Below are positions 51,171-59,903 of a DNA stretch of 64,000 nucleotides, piece by piece; the first letter of the stretch is position 1; the number at the start of each line of letters is the position of its first letter. The stretch comes from Aquimarina spinulae (lineage in GTDB: Bacteria; Bacteroidota; Bacteroidia; Flavobacteriales; Flavobacteriaceae). The DNA lies in assembly GCF_943373825.1 (NCBI RefSeq), contig NZ_CALSBP010000002.1, forward strand, positions 481,001 through 545,000, written 5' to 3'. The translations under genes and the position numbers were made by a program. A model generated the notes under the pieces. That model worked only from the letters and a program-made list of their open reading frames with translations, was not told where the DNA came from and did not search any database.

Positions 51171-51203
51171 TGCAACTATTATAAATTTAACTTGTCAATG
51201 ATA
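51171..51203 (+). promoter_or_regulatory. Candidate ECF-type promoter of the outer-membrane protein gene
   Basis: TGCAACT (51171-51177), 16 bp, then GTCAATGATA (from 51194), 20 bp before the ATG. It repeats the element at 48846-48878 with identical spacing and ten identical bases in the downstream half. Confidence 0.6.
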
Positions 51204-51219
51204 TAACAAATCAAGTATA

Positions 51220-51891
51220 ATGAGACACGTAAAAACTATATTACTTTTTGCTTTAACCAGCTATATTTATCCAAGTATAGCCCAAGAATCACAGAATTAT
51301 ATAGAATTCAATGACCGAAAAAATATTGTACATGGTGTTTATCTGGGAGTACATGCTGGTTATGGCGAAATTGAAGGCAAAGAAACCTATATTGCCGGAC
51401 TTAAGATCGCCTATGTTGCTAATCAAAAATTTGAAGTTGGTTTTGTAACAAAAGGCCTCTTTTCTAATCAAAATATTCCAGGAATTTTCTCTCCAGAGAT
51501 TGCAGATCTGGGAGCAGTTTATTCAGGTCTTCATTTAGAACCAATATTATTTAGTAAAGCCAAAATCAATCTTTCTTTTCCAGTATTAATAGGTGGTGGT
51601 GCAATGGGATACATTAATACTAACTGGAGTGATGAAGAAGAAGCTGAACGATACCAGGAAGATCAATGGGATGCAATATTTGTTGTAGAGCCAGGAGTAA
51701 ATGTTTTGTATAATATTTCGCGATACGTTCAGTTAGAAATGGGAGTTAAGTACAGGTTCTCTAGTAAAGCAGAATTATCACCAGATGCAATTACCAGAAT
51801 CAATGGCTTCTCGGCTGGATTCGGTGTAAAAATGGGAGTATTCAATCTTGGAAGAAATCGCTATAAAAAAAACATACCAAATCATGAATAA
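51220..51891 (+). CDS. Outer membrane beta-barrel-like protein
   Basis: A 223-residue exported protein with signal peptide (MRHVKTILLFALTSYIYPSIAQ). The mature part alternates strands and Gly-rich turns (GVYLGVHAGYGEIEG, LSFPVLIGGGAMGYI, VEPGVNVLYNISRYVQLEMGVKYRF), as expected for an eight-stranded-type barrel. I do not recognise a named family. It follows the DUF4097 gene by 122 bp and has its own copy of the promoter motif found before the ECF sigma gene, so it is probably a member of that regulon. Confidence 0.68.
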   Translation: MRHVKTILLFALTSYIYPSIAQESQNYIEFNDRKNIVHGVYLGVHAGYGEIEGKETYIAGLKIAYVANQKFEVGFVTKGLFSNQNIPGIFSPEIADLGAVYSGLHLEPILFSKAKINLSFPVLIGGGAMGYINTNWSDEEEAERYQEDQWDAIFVVEPGVNVLYNISRYVQLEMGVKYRFSSKAELSPDAITRINGFSAGFGVKMGVFNLGRNRYKKNIPNHE

Positions 51892-52099
51892 ATTAAAAAC
51901 AAACCGCAAAAAAAGCATAAACGTTGTATATGTCTTTTCAGAAAACGACAAGGTTTATGTTAAAAACAGTACATGTTCTGAATCATCTAATCAAACTTCA
52001 ATAATCTATGAAGAGTGGTTTCCCATTAATTTTCAATGGAAATCATTAATGGATTTAAGAAAAAACATGAGACTTCAAAATGCAGACGAAAACTATTAA
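51884..52099 (+). CDS. Small hypothetical protein
   Basis: A possible 71-residue protein from ATG 51884, overlapping the outer-membrane protein gene by 8 bp, a spacing typical of coupled genes. It has no signal peptide or membrane segment (KKSINVVYVFSENDKVYV, EEWFPINFQWKSLMDLRKNM). I know no family for it. The overlap favours a real gene but the evidence is thin. Confidence 0.38.
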   Translation: MNKLKTNRKKSINVVYVFSENDKVYVKNSTCSESSNQTSIIYEEWFPINFQWKSLMDLRKNMRLQNADENY

Positions 52100-52259
52100 T
52101 TAAAGAATACTTTCTTATATAGTTTATCTGTAACACTTACCCCTACAAAAAAATACAAAAGTATCTAATAATCAGATTTTTAATCAAATCCGACAGGCTA
52201 TCTATTGCTTAATACTTTAAACATTTTAATTATCATTTTAAACCTAAAAAAATAAACAA

Positions 52260-53450
52260 ATGAAAAAGGTAATCTCTTTACTCCTTCTTTTTGTAATTTT
52301 CTCTTGCGGAATAGATGATGATATTCTTCATACTCATATAGAATTGCAAAAATTATATGACGAATCAGAATTAGCAGGACTTTCTGTAGCAATAGTTGAT
52401 AATAGAAAAGTGCGCTATCAGAATTCTTTTGGATATTCGGATATCAATAAAAATAGAAGATACACAAATCATACAATTCAAAATATCGGATCTATATCCA
52501 AAACTTTTATCGCACTAGCAGTAATGAAAGCTGTAGAACAAGGTAAATTGGATTTAGATACCAACATCAATACATATCTACCATTTGATGTAATACACCC
52601 ATTTCATCCCGAAAAACCAATTACCGTTCGACATCTGGCAACTCATACTTCTGGGATTACAGATAGAGAAGTATATTATAAAAGTTATGTGTTTGAAAAC
52701 TCCGCTCAGGTAGATGTATCTATTTATCCCGAAGATTATCAACCTATTGTAGAGTTAATTAAAACGAATGTAAAAATCGATGAATCTGTTTTTTTCAAAA
52801 ATGTATTGTCTGCGTCAGGCCCATGGTATTCTCAGGGTAATTTTACAGAAAATGCTCCCGGAGAAAAATATGATTATAGCAATATTGCTGCAGCTCTAGC
52901 AGCTTTTGTTGTAGAAAATGCCACTGGTATCTCTTATGAAAACTATACTCATAAATACATCTTTGATCCATTACATATGGATGCCACAGGATGGAGCTTT
53001 AACGACGTAAATATGCAGAATCACGCTACACTATATTATGCAAAAGATTTTGAAGTTCCCAGATATTCTCTGGTTACTAAAGCAGATGGTGGACTAATAA
53101 CCAGTACTTCGGATTTTAGTAAATACTTGATAGAAATGATGAGAGGCTATAAAGGGAAAGGAAAATTATTATCAGCAGCATCCTATGAAGAAATGTTTCG
53201 TCTTCAATCAAAATATAATGAAATCAAAGAAGCAATGGGTGGTATTTTTTGGGGCATCAATAGCAATAATACAATAGAACACACCGGTGGAGACCCAGGC
53301 ATAATTACAGCATGTATGTTTGATCCCATAAAAAACAGAGGGTATTACCTAATGACAAACACAAGTGAAGAATTTAATATTAATATCGAAAGATCAATAG
53401 AAAAAATCTGGAATACTTTGATTAACGAAAATCCAGACCGTAAATATTAA
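52260..53450 (+). CDS. Serine hydrolase lipoprotein, class C beta-lactamase family
   Basis: A 396-residue predicted lipoprotein (lipobox IFSC, Cys16). The beta-lactamase/D-aminopeptidase-type fold shows the nucleophile motif SISK (Ser78, Lys81), the YxN motif in YDYSNIAAAL, and HTGGD near the C terminus in place of KTG. Proteins of this kind are esterases or peptidases as often as lactamases, so antibiotic resistance is not implied. It precedes a TonB-dependent receptor by about 230 bp on the same strand. Confidence 0.88.
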   Translation: MKKVISLLLLFVIFSCGIDDDILHTHIELQKLYDESELAGLSVAIVDNRKVRYQNSFGYSDINKNRRYTNHTIQNIGSISKTFIALAVMKAVEQGKLDLDTNINTYLPFDVIHPFHPEKPITVRHLATHTSGITDREVYYKSYVFENSAQVDVSIYPEDYQPIVELIKTNVKIDESVFFKNVLSASGPWYSQGNFTENAPGEKYDYSNIAAALAAFVVENATGISYENYTHKYIFDPLHMDATGWSFNDVNMQNHATLYYAKDFEVPRYSLVTKADGGLITSTSDFSKYLIEMMRGYKGKGKLLSAASYEEMFRLQSKYNEIKEAMGGIFWGINSNNTIEHTGGDPGIITACMFDPIKNRGYYLMTNTSEEFNINIERSIEKIWNTLINENPDRKY

Positions 53451-53576
53451 ATACATAATCTATCTCCTAATGCTATAGTAAGATTTCATAACGAAGTTCT
53501 GATATAGAATGAGGAGATAATATAACAAAATCAATTAAATTTTATAATTAGTATAATTCAAAACACAAGAAAAAAA

Positions 53577-53663
53577 TTAGTACTAAAAACGATAATTAAC
53601 AATAAATTAATTGTAGAACTCGTAACATATTTCTTCCTTTACGGTTTACATTATTAGTACTAA
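53577..53663. repeat. Paired decamer palindromes upstream of the TonB-dependent receptor
   Basis: TTAGTACTAA occurs at 53577-53586 and again at 53654-53663, both preceded by AT-rich bases with an A before each. The second copy ends 18 bp before the receptor's start codon. Two copies of a perfect decamer palindrome in about 90 bp suggest operator sites, but I have no known regulator to name. Confidence 0.4.
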
Positions 53664-53681
53664 TTGATAAAATACTTTCTT

Positions 53682-56060
53682 TTGAAAAAACACATATTAT
53701 CTGGTCTCATATTAGTATTCTTATCATCGTTCTCAATTCAAAGTCAGGAAAAATTTACATTAAGCGGGATTATTTCAGAAAAATCCAGTAACGAAACCCT
53801 TATCGGAGTCAATGTTATATTTCCGGAAATAGCAAAAGGTATAGTTACCAATGAATATGGGTTTTATTCTATCACTTTACCTCAGGGAAAATACAAACTA
53901 CAAGTTAGTTATTTAGGATTCACAGATCGTATACTCGAAATTGATCTTAATGAAGATAAAAAACTTAATGTTCAACTTACAGAATCTTCAGAAGTTCTCG
54001 ATGAAGTAATCATTACAGAAAAAACAGAAAAATTAAGCATTAAAAACCCTCAGATGAGTATTAACAAACTCACGGCAGGAACTATTAAACAAATCCCTGT
54101 TGTTCTGGGAGAAGCAGATGTGATCAAATCAATTATCCTTTTACCAGGAGTAACTAGCGGTGGCGAAGGAGCCGCAGGATTTAATGTACGAGGAGGATCA
54201 ACCGATCAAAATCTTATTTTATTAGACGAAGCTACTATTTTTAATTCTTCTCATCTTTTTGGTTTTTTCTCTGTCTTTAATCCAGATGCAATAAAAGATA
54301 TCAAGCTATACAAAGGTGGTATCCCTGCTAGATATGGTGGTCGCGTATCATCGGTATTAGACATTTATCAAAAAGAAGGAAATAGCAAAAAATACAGAAT
54401 TAATGGTGGTCTAGGGGCAGTAGCAAGTAGATTGCTGGCAGAAGGTCCTATTGTAAAAGATCGAGGTGCATTTTTGATAGGAGGCAGAGCTTCTTATGCT
54501 CACCTTTTTTTACCACTTTTTGATAATGACAATGTTGCATATTTCTATGACCTCAATACAAAACTAAATTATAAAATTAATGACAATAATAATTTATACC
54601 TATCTGGCTACTTTGGTCGAGATGTATTTGCTATAGATGGAGTTTTTAAAAACACATACGGTAACACGGTGCTCAACCTAAGGTGGAATCACCTGTTTTC
54701 AGACAAACTATTCTCTAATCTATCCATTATATATTCTGATTATTTCTACGGATTAGAACTCGATTTTGTAGGCTTCGAATGGGATTCTGGAATCAGAAAT
54801 TTTAACCTGAAATATGACCTGAAACATTATATCAGTGATAATTTTCAGCTTAATTATGGCATTAACACTATCTATTTTAGATTTAATCCTGGTGAAATAA
54901 AACCCAATAGTGCAGATTCTGGAATTAACAGAGAAAAGCTTATCGATAAATATGCAAATGAATTTGGTGCCTATATCGATGCAGAACACAAAATCTCTAA
55001 TAACCTAACCCTTCAATATGGACTTAGGCTAAGCAATTTTATTAGACTAGGGCAAAATGAGCTTAATATCTATGAAAATGACAACCCTCTTTTATTTAAT
55101 GAAGAATTGCAGATTTATGAAGATGCAAAACCAATAGGTACAGAAAATTTTAGCAGAAGCGATCAAATAAAAACATTTACCAATTTAGAACCCAGAGTAG
55201 CTCTGGCATATGCTTTTAATGACAATACTTCAATAAAAGCTAGTTATAACAGAATGGCGCAATATCTTCATTTGTTATCAAATACCAGCTCCCCTACTCC
55301 TTTAGATGTATGGACTCCTAGTGGTAAATACATAAAACCACAATTACTCAATCAATATGCTCTAGGGTATTTTAAAAGTATTAATGATGATAAATACTCC
55401 CTAGAAACAGAAGTTTTTTATAAGGATATAAAAAATCGTATCGATTATATCGACGGTGCAGATCTAATTGCTAATAATGCTATCGAGCGAGATATTTTAA
55501 ATGGAGAAGCCCGTGCTTATGGTTTAGAATTTTTATTACGAAAAAATGAAGGAAAGTTTAAAGGTTGGCTTGCCTACACTTTATCAAAATCAGAACAAAG
55601 AACCCCTGGTAGAACACCACAAGAACCAGGGATCAACAATAGCAAATGGTATAGTACTCCATATGATAAAACTCATGATATATCCTTTAACGGAAGTTAT
55701 GAATTAAACAAAAAATGGAAATTTGGCGCTAATTTCATATTCCAAACAGGACAACCAACCAATTACCCTACAGGGCAGTTCGAATTTCAAGGGTTAGTAG
55801 TACCTGTGTTTGATGGACCACGAAATAGTGAACGATTACCAACATACCATAGAATAGATATATCAGCTACTTTAACACCAAGAAAAAACAAAACCAGAAA
55901 ATGGCATGGAGAGTGGGTATTTAGTATCTATAATGTGTATAATCGTAAAAATGCAGCATCAATTACTTTTAGAAGAAATCAGGATTCCTTTGTAAATGAA
56001 GCTGTAAGAACCTCTATATTTGGGATTATACCAGCTGTAACCTATAATTTTAAATTCTAA
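53682..56060 (+). CDS. TonB-dependent outer membrane receptor with carboxypeptidase-like domain
   Basis: A 792-residue outer-membrane transporter powered by TonB. I start it at TTG 53682 (MKKHILSGLILVFLSSFSIQSQ, a signal peptide); a TTG at 53664 is also possible and no ATG is near. A carboxypeptidase regulatory-like domain comes first (about 25-105, FTLSGIISEKSSNETLIGVNV). The plug follows with VLGEADVIKSIILLPGV and FNVRGGSTDQNLILLDEATIFN. The remainder is the beta barrel, ending in NFKF. The DUF4249 partner follows. The substrate is not predictable. Confidence 0.92.
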   Translation: MKKHILSGLILVFLSSFSIQSQEKFTLSGIISEKSSNETLIGVNVIFPEIAKGIVTNEYGFYSITLPQGKYKLQVSYLGFTDRILEIDLNEDKKLNVQLTESSEVLDEVIITEKTEKLSIKNPQMSINKLTAGTIKQIPVVLGEADVIKSIILLPGVTSGGEGAAGFNVRGGSTDQNLILLDEATIFNSSHLFGFFSVFNPDAIKDIKLYKGGIPARYGGRVSSVLDIYQKEGNSKKYRINGGLGAVASRLLAEGPIVKDRGAFLIGGRASYAHLFLPLFDNDNVAYFYDLNTKLNYKINDNNNLYLSGYFGRDVFAIDGVFKNTYGNTVLNLRWNHLFSDKLFSNLSIIYSDYFYGLELDFVGFEWDSGIRNFNLKYDLKHYISDNFQLNYGINTIYFRFNPGEIKPNSADSGINREKLIDKYANEFGAYIDAEHKISNNLTLQYGLRLSNFIRLGQNELNIYENDNPLLFNEELQIYEDAKPIGTENFSRSDQIKTFTNLEPRVALAYAFNDNTSIKASYNRMAQYLHLLSNTSSPTPLDVWTPSGKYIKPQLLNQYALGYFKSINDDKYSLETEVFYKDIKNRIDYIDGADLIANNAIERDILNGEARAYGLEFLLRKNEGKFKGWLAYTLSKSEQRTPGRTPQEPGINNSKWYSTPYDKTHDISFNGSYELNKKWKFGANFIFQTGQPTNYPTGQFEFQGLVVPVFDGPRNSERLPTYHRIDISATLTPRKNKTRKWHGEWVFSIYNVYNRKNAASITFRRNQDSFVNEAVRTSIFGIIPAVTYNFKF

Positions 56061-56178
56061 CACATGAACATAATTAAAGGTTTATATAGTAATCAAGAGA
56101 TATACACTACACTAATAAAAACAGGGTTGATGTAAATTTTAGTTTTGATCGCTGAAAAGAAAATTAGAAACAGAAACA

Positions 56179-56994
56179 ATGAAAAAATTAATCTATATAC
56201 TGGTAATTCTAATAACATCGATTAGCTGTGAAGATGCAATTGATGTAGAAGTCCCTAACGGGAAACAAAGGTTGGTTATCGATGCTTCTTTTGAATATTA
56301 TATGGACGAAAACCCAGTTGATATCGAAGGTGGGGTAAGGCTTACATTATCGGCTCCATTCTTCGACAAAGAAACTCCTACTGTAAGTAATGCTACCGTT
56401 TTTATCACAAACCTTTCTAATAATTCGATTATCAATTTTACCGAATCAACAGAGCCAGGATTTTATACTCCAGACTCAACTACATTTACTCCAGAATTCG
56501 ATACGACATATCAACTTACTGTTATCTACAACAATGAAACTTTTATTGCCACTGCACAACTTATTCCCACAGTTCCTATTGATAATATAGTGCAAGGCGA
56601 TAATACTTTATTTGATGATGAGACCGAAATTATTATTTCCTTTACAGATGACGGAACTCGTGATGATTTCTACCTTTTTGATTTTGATTTCAGTTTATTT
56701 CTGGCAAGCGAAGATCGTTTTTATCAAGGCGAAGCATTCAATTTCTCTTATTTCTACGAAGATATGGTAAATGGCCGTAATGTAACCATCAAGATATTAG
56801 GAATTGACGAACGTTATTACAACTATGCAAACCTGCTTATTGAACAAAGTGAACAAGAAGGAGGAAATCCATTTCAAACACCTCCTGCTCTACTAAGAGG
56901 CAATATTATTAACACAACCAATATTGATAATTTTGCCTTGGGATATTTTAATATTTCTGAAGCTAATCGATTTGATTTTACTATAAAAGAATAA
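56179..56994 (+). CDS. DUF4249 family lipoprotein
   Basis: A 271-residue lipoprotein with lipobox ISC near residue 17 (LITSISCEDAIDVEVPNGKQRLVIDA). The DUF4249 family consists of beta-rich surface or periplasmic proteins encoded directly after TonB-dependent receptors of this type in Bacteroidetes, as here, 118 bp downstream. It is presumed to help the receptor with substrate capture, by analogy with SusD-like partners, but that is unproven. A terminator follows. Confidence 0.88.
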   Translation: MKKLIYILVILITSISCEDAIDVEVPNGKQRLVIDASFEYYMDENPVDIEGGVRLTLSAPFFDKETPTVSNATVFITNLSNNSIINFTESTEPGFYTPDSTTFTPEFDTTYQLTVIYNNETFIATAQLIPTVPIDNIVQGDNTLFDDETEIIISFTDDGTRDDFYLFDFDFSLFLASEDRFYQGEAFNFSYFYEDMVNGRNVTIKILGIDERYYNYANLLIEQSEQEGGNPFQTPPALLRGNIINTTNIDNFALGYFNISEANRFDFTIKE

Positions 56995-57015
56995 CACTAT
57001 ATTATTCAACTTATT

Positions 57016-57050
57016 CTGTTTTTTTTGATTTTGCTGAAAACAGTTTTTTT
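57016..57050 (+). terminator. Probable terminator after the DUF4249 gene
   Basis: CTGTTTT (57016-57022) pairs with AAAACAG (57037-57043), 14-base loop, followed by seven T. The stem is short and AT-rich, so it may be weak. Confidence 0.55.
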
Positions 57051-57095
57051 GCTTAAAAAAAAGAAAGATACTCCCGTCTTCAAATCAAAAATGAG

Positions 57096-57103
57096 TATTT
57101 TTG
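57096..57103 (+). promoter_or_regulatory. -7 promoter element of murQ
   Basis: TATTTTTG, then AAGC, then ATG. A full TAnnTTTG match with the four-base spacing that predicts a leaderless transcript. Confidence 0.55.
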
Positions 57104-57107
57104 AAGC

Positions 57108-57920
57108 ATGTCATTTACAAAAACTACAGAACAATCCTCAAAATATGATCATTTAGAGAAAATGAGCATTAATGAGTTGCTTTCCAACATAAACAAAGAA
57201 GATAAAACAGTTCCTGATGCTGTAGAAAAATCTATTCCACAGATTGAAGCTTTGATTGCTCAAATTGTACCAAAACTTAAAAATGGCGGTCGACTTTTTT
57301 ATCTTGGAGCTGGGACAAGTGGCAGATTAGGAATTGTAGATGCCAGCGAATGCCCACCTACTTTTGGTGTTTCTCCCGATTTGGTTATTGGATTAATCGC
57401 TGGGGGTGATACCGCAATTCGTAAATCTGTAGAATATGCCGAAGATAGTACAGAACAAAGTTGGAAAGAGTTACAAGAATATCAGATTTCAGAAAAAGAT
57501 GTCGTTATTGGTATCGCAGCTTCGGGTACTACTCCATATGTCATAAGTGCATTACAAAAATGTAATGAACATAATATTATTACAGGATGTATTACCTGTA
57601 ATGAAGGTAGCCCTTTGGCCATCACTGCTCAATTCCCTATTGTTATTACCGTAGGTCCCGAATTTGTAACCGGAAGCTCTCGTATGAAAGCCGGTACTGC
57701 CCAAAAACTGGTTTTGAATATGATTTCTACAGCCACTATGATTCAATTAGGGCGAGTAAAAGGAAACAAAATGGTTGATATGCAGCTTAGTAATAACAAA
57801 TTAGTAGATCGTGGAATACGTATGATCATGGAAGAATTATCAATCGATCATGCAAAGGCTTCTGCGATATTAGAACAGTACGGAAATGTACGTGATGCAA
57901 TAAGCCATTATGGAACCTGA
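57108..57920 (+). CDS. murQ: N-acetylmuramic acid 6-phosphate etherase
   Basis: Cleaves the lactyl ether of MurNAc 6-phosphate to give GlcNAc 6-phosphate in cell-wall recycling. The 270-residue SIS-domain protein has GGRLFYLGAGTSGRLGIVDASECPPTFG (in two parts, LGAGTSGRLG and DASECPPTFG), IGIAASGTTPYV and GSSRMKAGTAQKLVLNMI, all MurQ hallmarks. It is slightly shorter than the E. coli enzyme. The DUF6095 gene overlaps its end by 11 bp. Confidence 0.95.
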   Translation: MSFTKTTEQSSKYDHLEKMSINELLSNINKEDKTVPDAVEKSIPQIEALIAQIVPKLKNGGRLFYLGAGTSGRLGIVDASECPPTFGVSPDLVIGLIAGGDTAIRKSVEYAEDSTEQSWKELQEYQISEKDVVIGIAASGTTPYVISALQKCNEHNIITGCITCNEGSPLAITAQFPIVITVGPEFVTGSSRMKAGTAQKLVLNMISTATMIQLGRVKGNKMVDMQLSNNKLVDRGIRMIMEELSIDHAKASAILEQYGNVRDAISHYGT

Positions 57921-58143
57921 AAGAACAAATAAAGAACTATTAGGTAAAGGAGTGCAGCGAATGGCTATAGCCCTTATTTTTATGTTTATTAGCCCGGTTA
58001 TTATTCACTCTGCTTTTAAAAATCAGGATCATCCGTTATATATTCCTATACTAATATTAGGAATAATTGGTGCAGGATTTGCGATATTTATGGCATTTAG
58101 AGGTTTAAGAACTATTATGGAATCAATATTTGGTAAAAAATAA
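57910..58143 (+). CDS. DUF6095 family membrane protein
   Basis: A 77-residue protein with two membrane helices (about 17-36, RMAIALIFMFISPVIIHSAF, and 44-64, IPILILGIIGAGFAIFMAF). I recognise it as DUF6095, a small flavobacterial family found after murQ. The 11-bp overlap indicates translational coupling. Function unknown; it may be connected with cell-wall recycling only by position. Confidence 0.75.
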   Translation: MEPERTNKELLGKGVQRMAIALIFMFISPVIIHSAFKNQDHPLYIPILILGIIGAGFAIFMAFRGLRTIMESIFGKK

Positions 58144-58165
58144 AATAGTTTATAATCATTTTTAA

Positions 58166-58699
58166 CTAAATCCCCTCTCTTTTACTAATCGGTGTTGTCG
58201 GGTTATAACCAAATCCTGGAATTTTTATTTCCACTCCTAACTGATTAAGGATATACCCGATAGTTGCATAATGATGTACCGCATGACTATTGGCATGAGC
58301 AAGAATACTCTCTAAGGTATAATTTACAGTCACTTTTCCCTGTCCCAAATTATCAGTAACATGAATTAGGTAATCCGTATTTGTATCAATATAAGAGAGT
58401 AATGTTTCCTGAAGTTGGTATATATAATGTATTGCAGACTCCTTATCTGTAGATAATATTTCATCTCGTTTACGAGCTGTTAGATCAATATTATTAGAGT
58501 CTAACCCACTAATTATACAGTCAAAAAAATCAAGAGTATGGCGTATATGTGAACCTATACTAGAGTAATATGGTCCAACAGAACTATTTTGATATGTAGT
58601 AGAATCTATAGCGTTAAGTAAATCTATAGCGCTACTAAGATTATAATTTATTGAAGAGATAACTAATTGTTTCATGAGCCGTTTAGACGTAAGATACAT
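58166..58699 (-). CDS. DinB/DfsB-fold protein (metal-dependent, not the polymerase)
   Basis: A 177-residue four-helix-bundle protein of the DinB/YfiT superfamily. The three metal-ligand positions are visible as SIGSHIRHTLDFF near residue 47 and HANSHAVHHYATIGYIL near 135. Such enzymes are metal-dependent thiol S-transferases or hydrolases; the substrate here is unknown. A start eight codons later (ATG 58675) is also possible. It converges with the DUF6095 gene and should not be confused with the DinB polymerase gene downstream. Confidence 0.82.
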   Translation of the reverse strand: MYLTSKRLMKQLVISSINYNLSSAIDLLNAIDSTTYQNSSVGPYYSSIGSHIRHTLDFFDCIISGLDSNNIDLTARKRDEILSTDKESAIHYIYQLQETLLSYIDTNTDYLIHVTDNLGQGKVTVNYTLESILAHANSHAVHHYATIGYILNQLGVEIKIPGFGYNPTTPISKREGI

Positions 58700-58973
58700 A
58701 ATTAACTTACAAATTTTATAGATAAGCCTGTAAAATTAATTTTCAAAAAAGTTATATCGCAAATAATATTACATACAAATCATCGTTTAGATATTGATTT
58801 ACAGTAACAATCACCCTGTTTTCTCACACACAGTAGGATATTTATCACCAAAAATAAGGTTTACCCGTAAAAACTAAGACAAAATGCGTATTTCGTCGAT
58901 TAATGACTGTTTTTTTTGGATGTTACATATAAAATATTGTATTATTGCTATGTGATTTAAAAGCCCCCAAAGA

Positions 58974-59792
58974 ATGAAAAAAATTGCACTTATACTGTTT
59001 TTGTTATGTTTTATCCCCAGAACTAACGCTCAAAATATATACGACGATGCCCTAACTGCTGCCAGTTATGCATACTCGCACAGTAAAAAAGCACATGGGG
59101 CAAATAACGTCTTTCACACCCAAGAATATGCCGATAAAGCTATAGAAGCTTTCCAAAAAGTAGAAGATCTGGCCAATAAATGTGGCTGTAAAGAAGCAAA
59201 CGAAACTGCATATAAAGCTAGAGTCGATATGGAAAGTTCGTTAGAACAAGATACCTACGAACGCAGTAGATATTTTGCAAAACGCGCTAAAGAATTAGGA
59301 TCTCAACTTCTAGAACAATTAACTTCTTGTCAGGCTAATGGTGATAACTATTCAGATGCAGATGTAGCCTCTACAGAGGGAGAAAACGAATTGGCAGAAG
59401 CTACTCAGGAAGTTGCTAGTAAACAAAAAGAATTAGAAGAAAAACGTCGTCAGTTAGAAATCGAACAACAAAAACTCGAGCAACAAATAGCTGAGCAAAA
59501 TAAGATGAAAGCCGAATTTGAAGCTAAGCGTGCTGCCGAATTAAAAGCACAGTCATTGATAAAATCAAAAGCCGAAATGGCATTACAAAAATTAGAAAGT
59601 GCACTACAAGAATTAAGTGTAGTTCTAAATGAAGAGTCTAAATTCGTATCACAAGCTGACTATGTACGAAGTGAAAATGACCTAAAAAACGAATCACTCG
59701 ACGATACAAAAACATTCTATGTAAATAGAGCAAAAGAACTTACCCAAACCGCTATGCAACAATTTGCCGGTTATAATATGGTAGAAAATTAA
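58974..59792 (+). CDS. Secreted coiled-coil hypothetical protein
   Basis: A 272-residue exported protein with a signal peptide (MKKIALILFLLCFIPRTNAQ). It has a helical N-terminal domain with cysteines in NKCGCKEANE and LTSCQANG, then a long heptad coiled coil rich in Gln, Glu and Lys (about 145-205, EVASKQKELEEKRRQLEIEQ), and a short C-terminal helical part. I do not recognise a family. It stands alone, closed by two hairpins, just before the polymerase cassette. Confidence 0.7.
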   Translation: MKKIALILFLLCFIPRTNAQNIYDDALTAASYAYSHSKKAHGANNVFHTQEYADKAIEAFQKVEDLANKCGCKEANETAYKARVDMESSLEQDTYERSRYFAKRAKELGSQLLEQLTSCQANGDNYSDADVASTEGENELAEATQEVASKQKELEEKRRQLEIEQQKLEQQIAEQNKMKAEFEAKRAAELKAQSLIKSKAEMALQKLESALQELSVVLNEESKFVSQADYVRSENDLKNESLDDTKTFYVNRAKELTQTAMQQFAGYNMVEN

Positions 59793-59801
59793 TTAATGCT
59801 G

Positions 59802-59831
59802 AATTTTATTTTGTAGCCCCAAAATAAAATT
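59802..59831 (+). terminator. Stem-loop after the coiled-coil gene (first of two)
   Basis: A perfect 12-bp stem (AATTTTATTTTG at 59802-59813 with CAAAATAAAATT at 59820-59831), loop TAGCCC, then TTT. The stem is nearly all AT, so it may be an mRNA end-protecting hairpin rather than a terminator. Confidence 0.45.
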
Positions 59832-59837
59832 TTTACA

Positions 59838-59875
59838 AACGACATCTCTCCTCTTGCGAGATGTCGTTTTTTTTT
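59838..59875 (+). terminator. Rho-independent terminator after the coiled-coil gene
   Basis: An 11-bp perfect stem (AACGACATCTC at 59838-59848 with GAGATGTCGTT at 59858-59868), 9-base loop, then T to 59875. It cleanly separates the coiled-coil gene from the polymerase cassette. Confidence 0.9.
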
Positions 59876-59903
59876 ACCCTGCTGTGAATAAAAAAAATTG
59901 TTA

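Noticed and set aside
52260..53450. Beta-lactamase resistance gene
   Set aside because: The fold is class C-like, but it is a lipoprotein with HTGGD instead of KTG and belongs to the broad serine hydrolase group; resistance cannot be inferred.
58166..58699. DinB-fold gene as part of the DNA damage cassette
   Set aside because: It shares only the name DinB with the polymerase. It is a metal-binding four-helix protein on the opposite strand with no operator.
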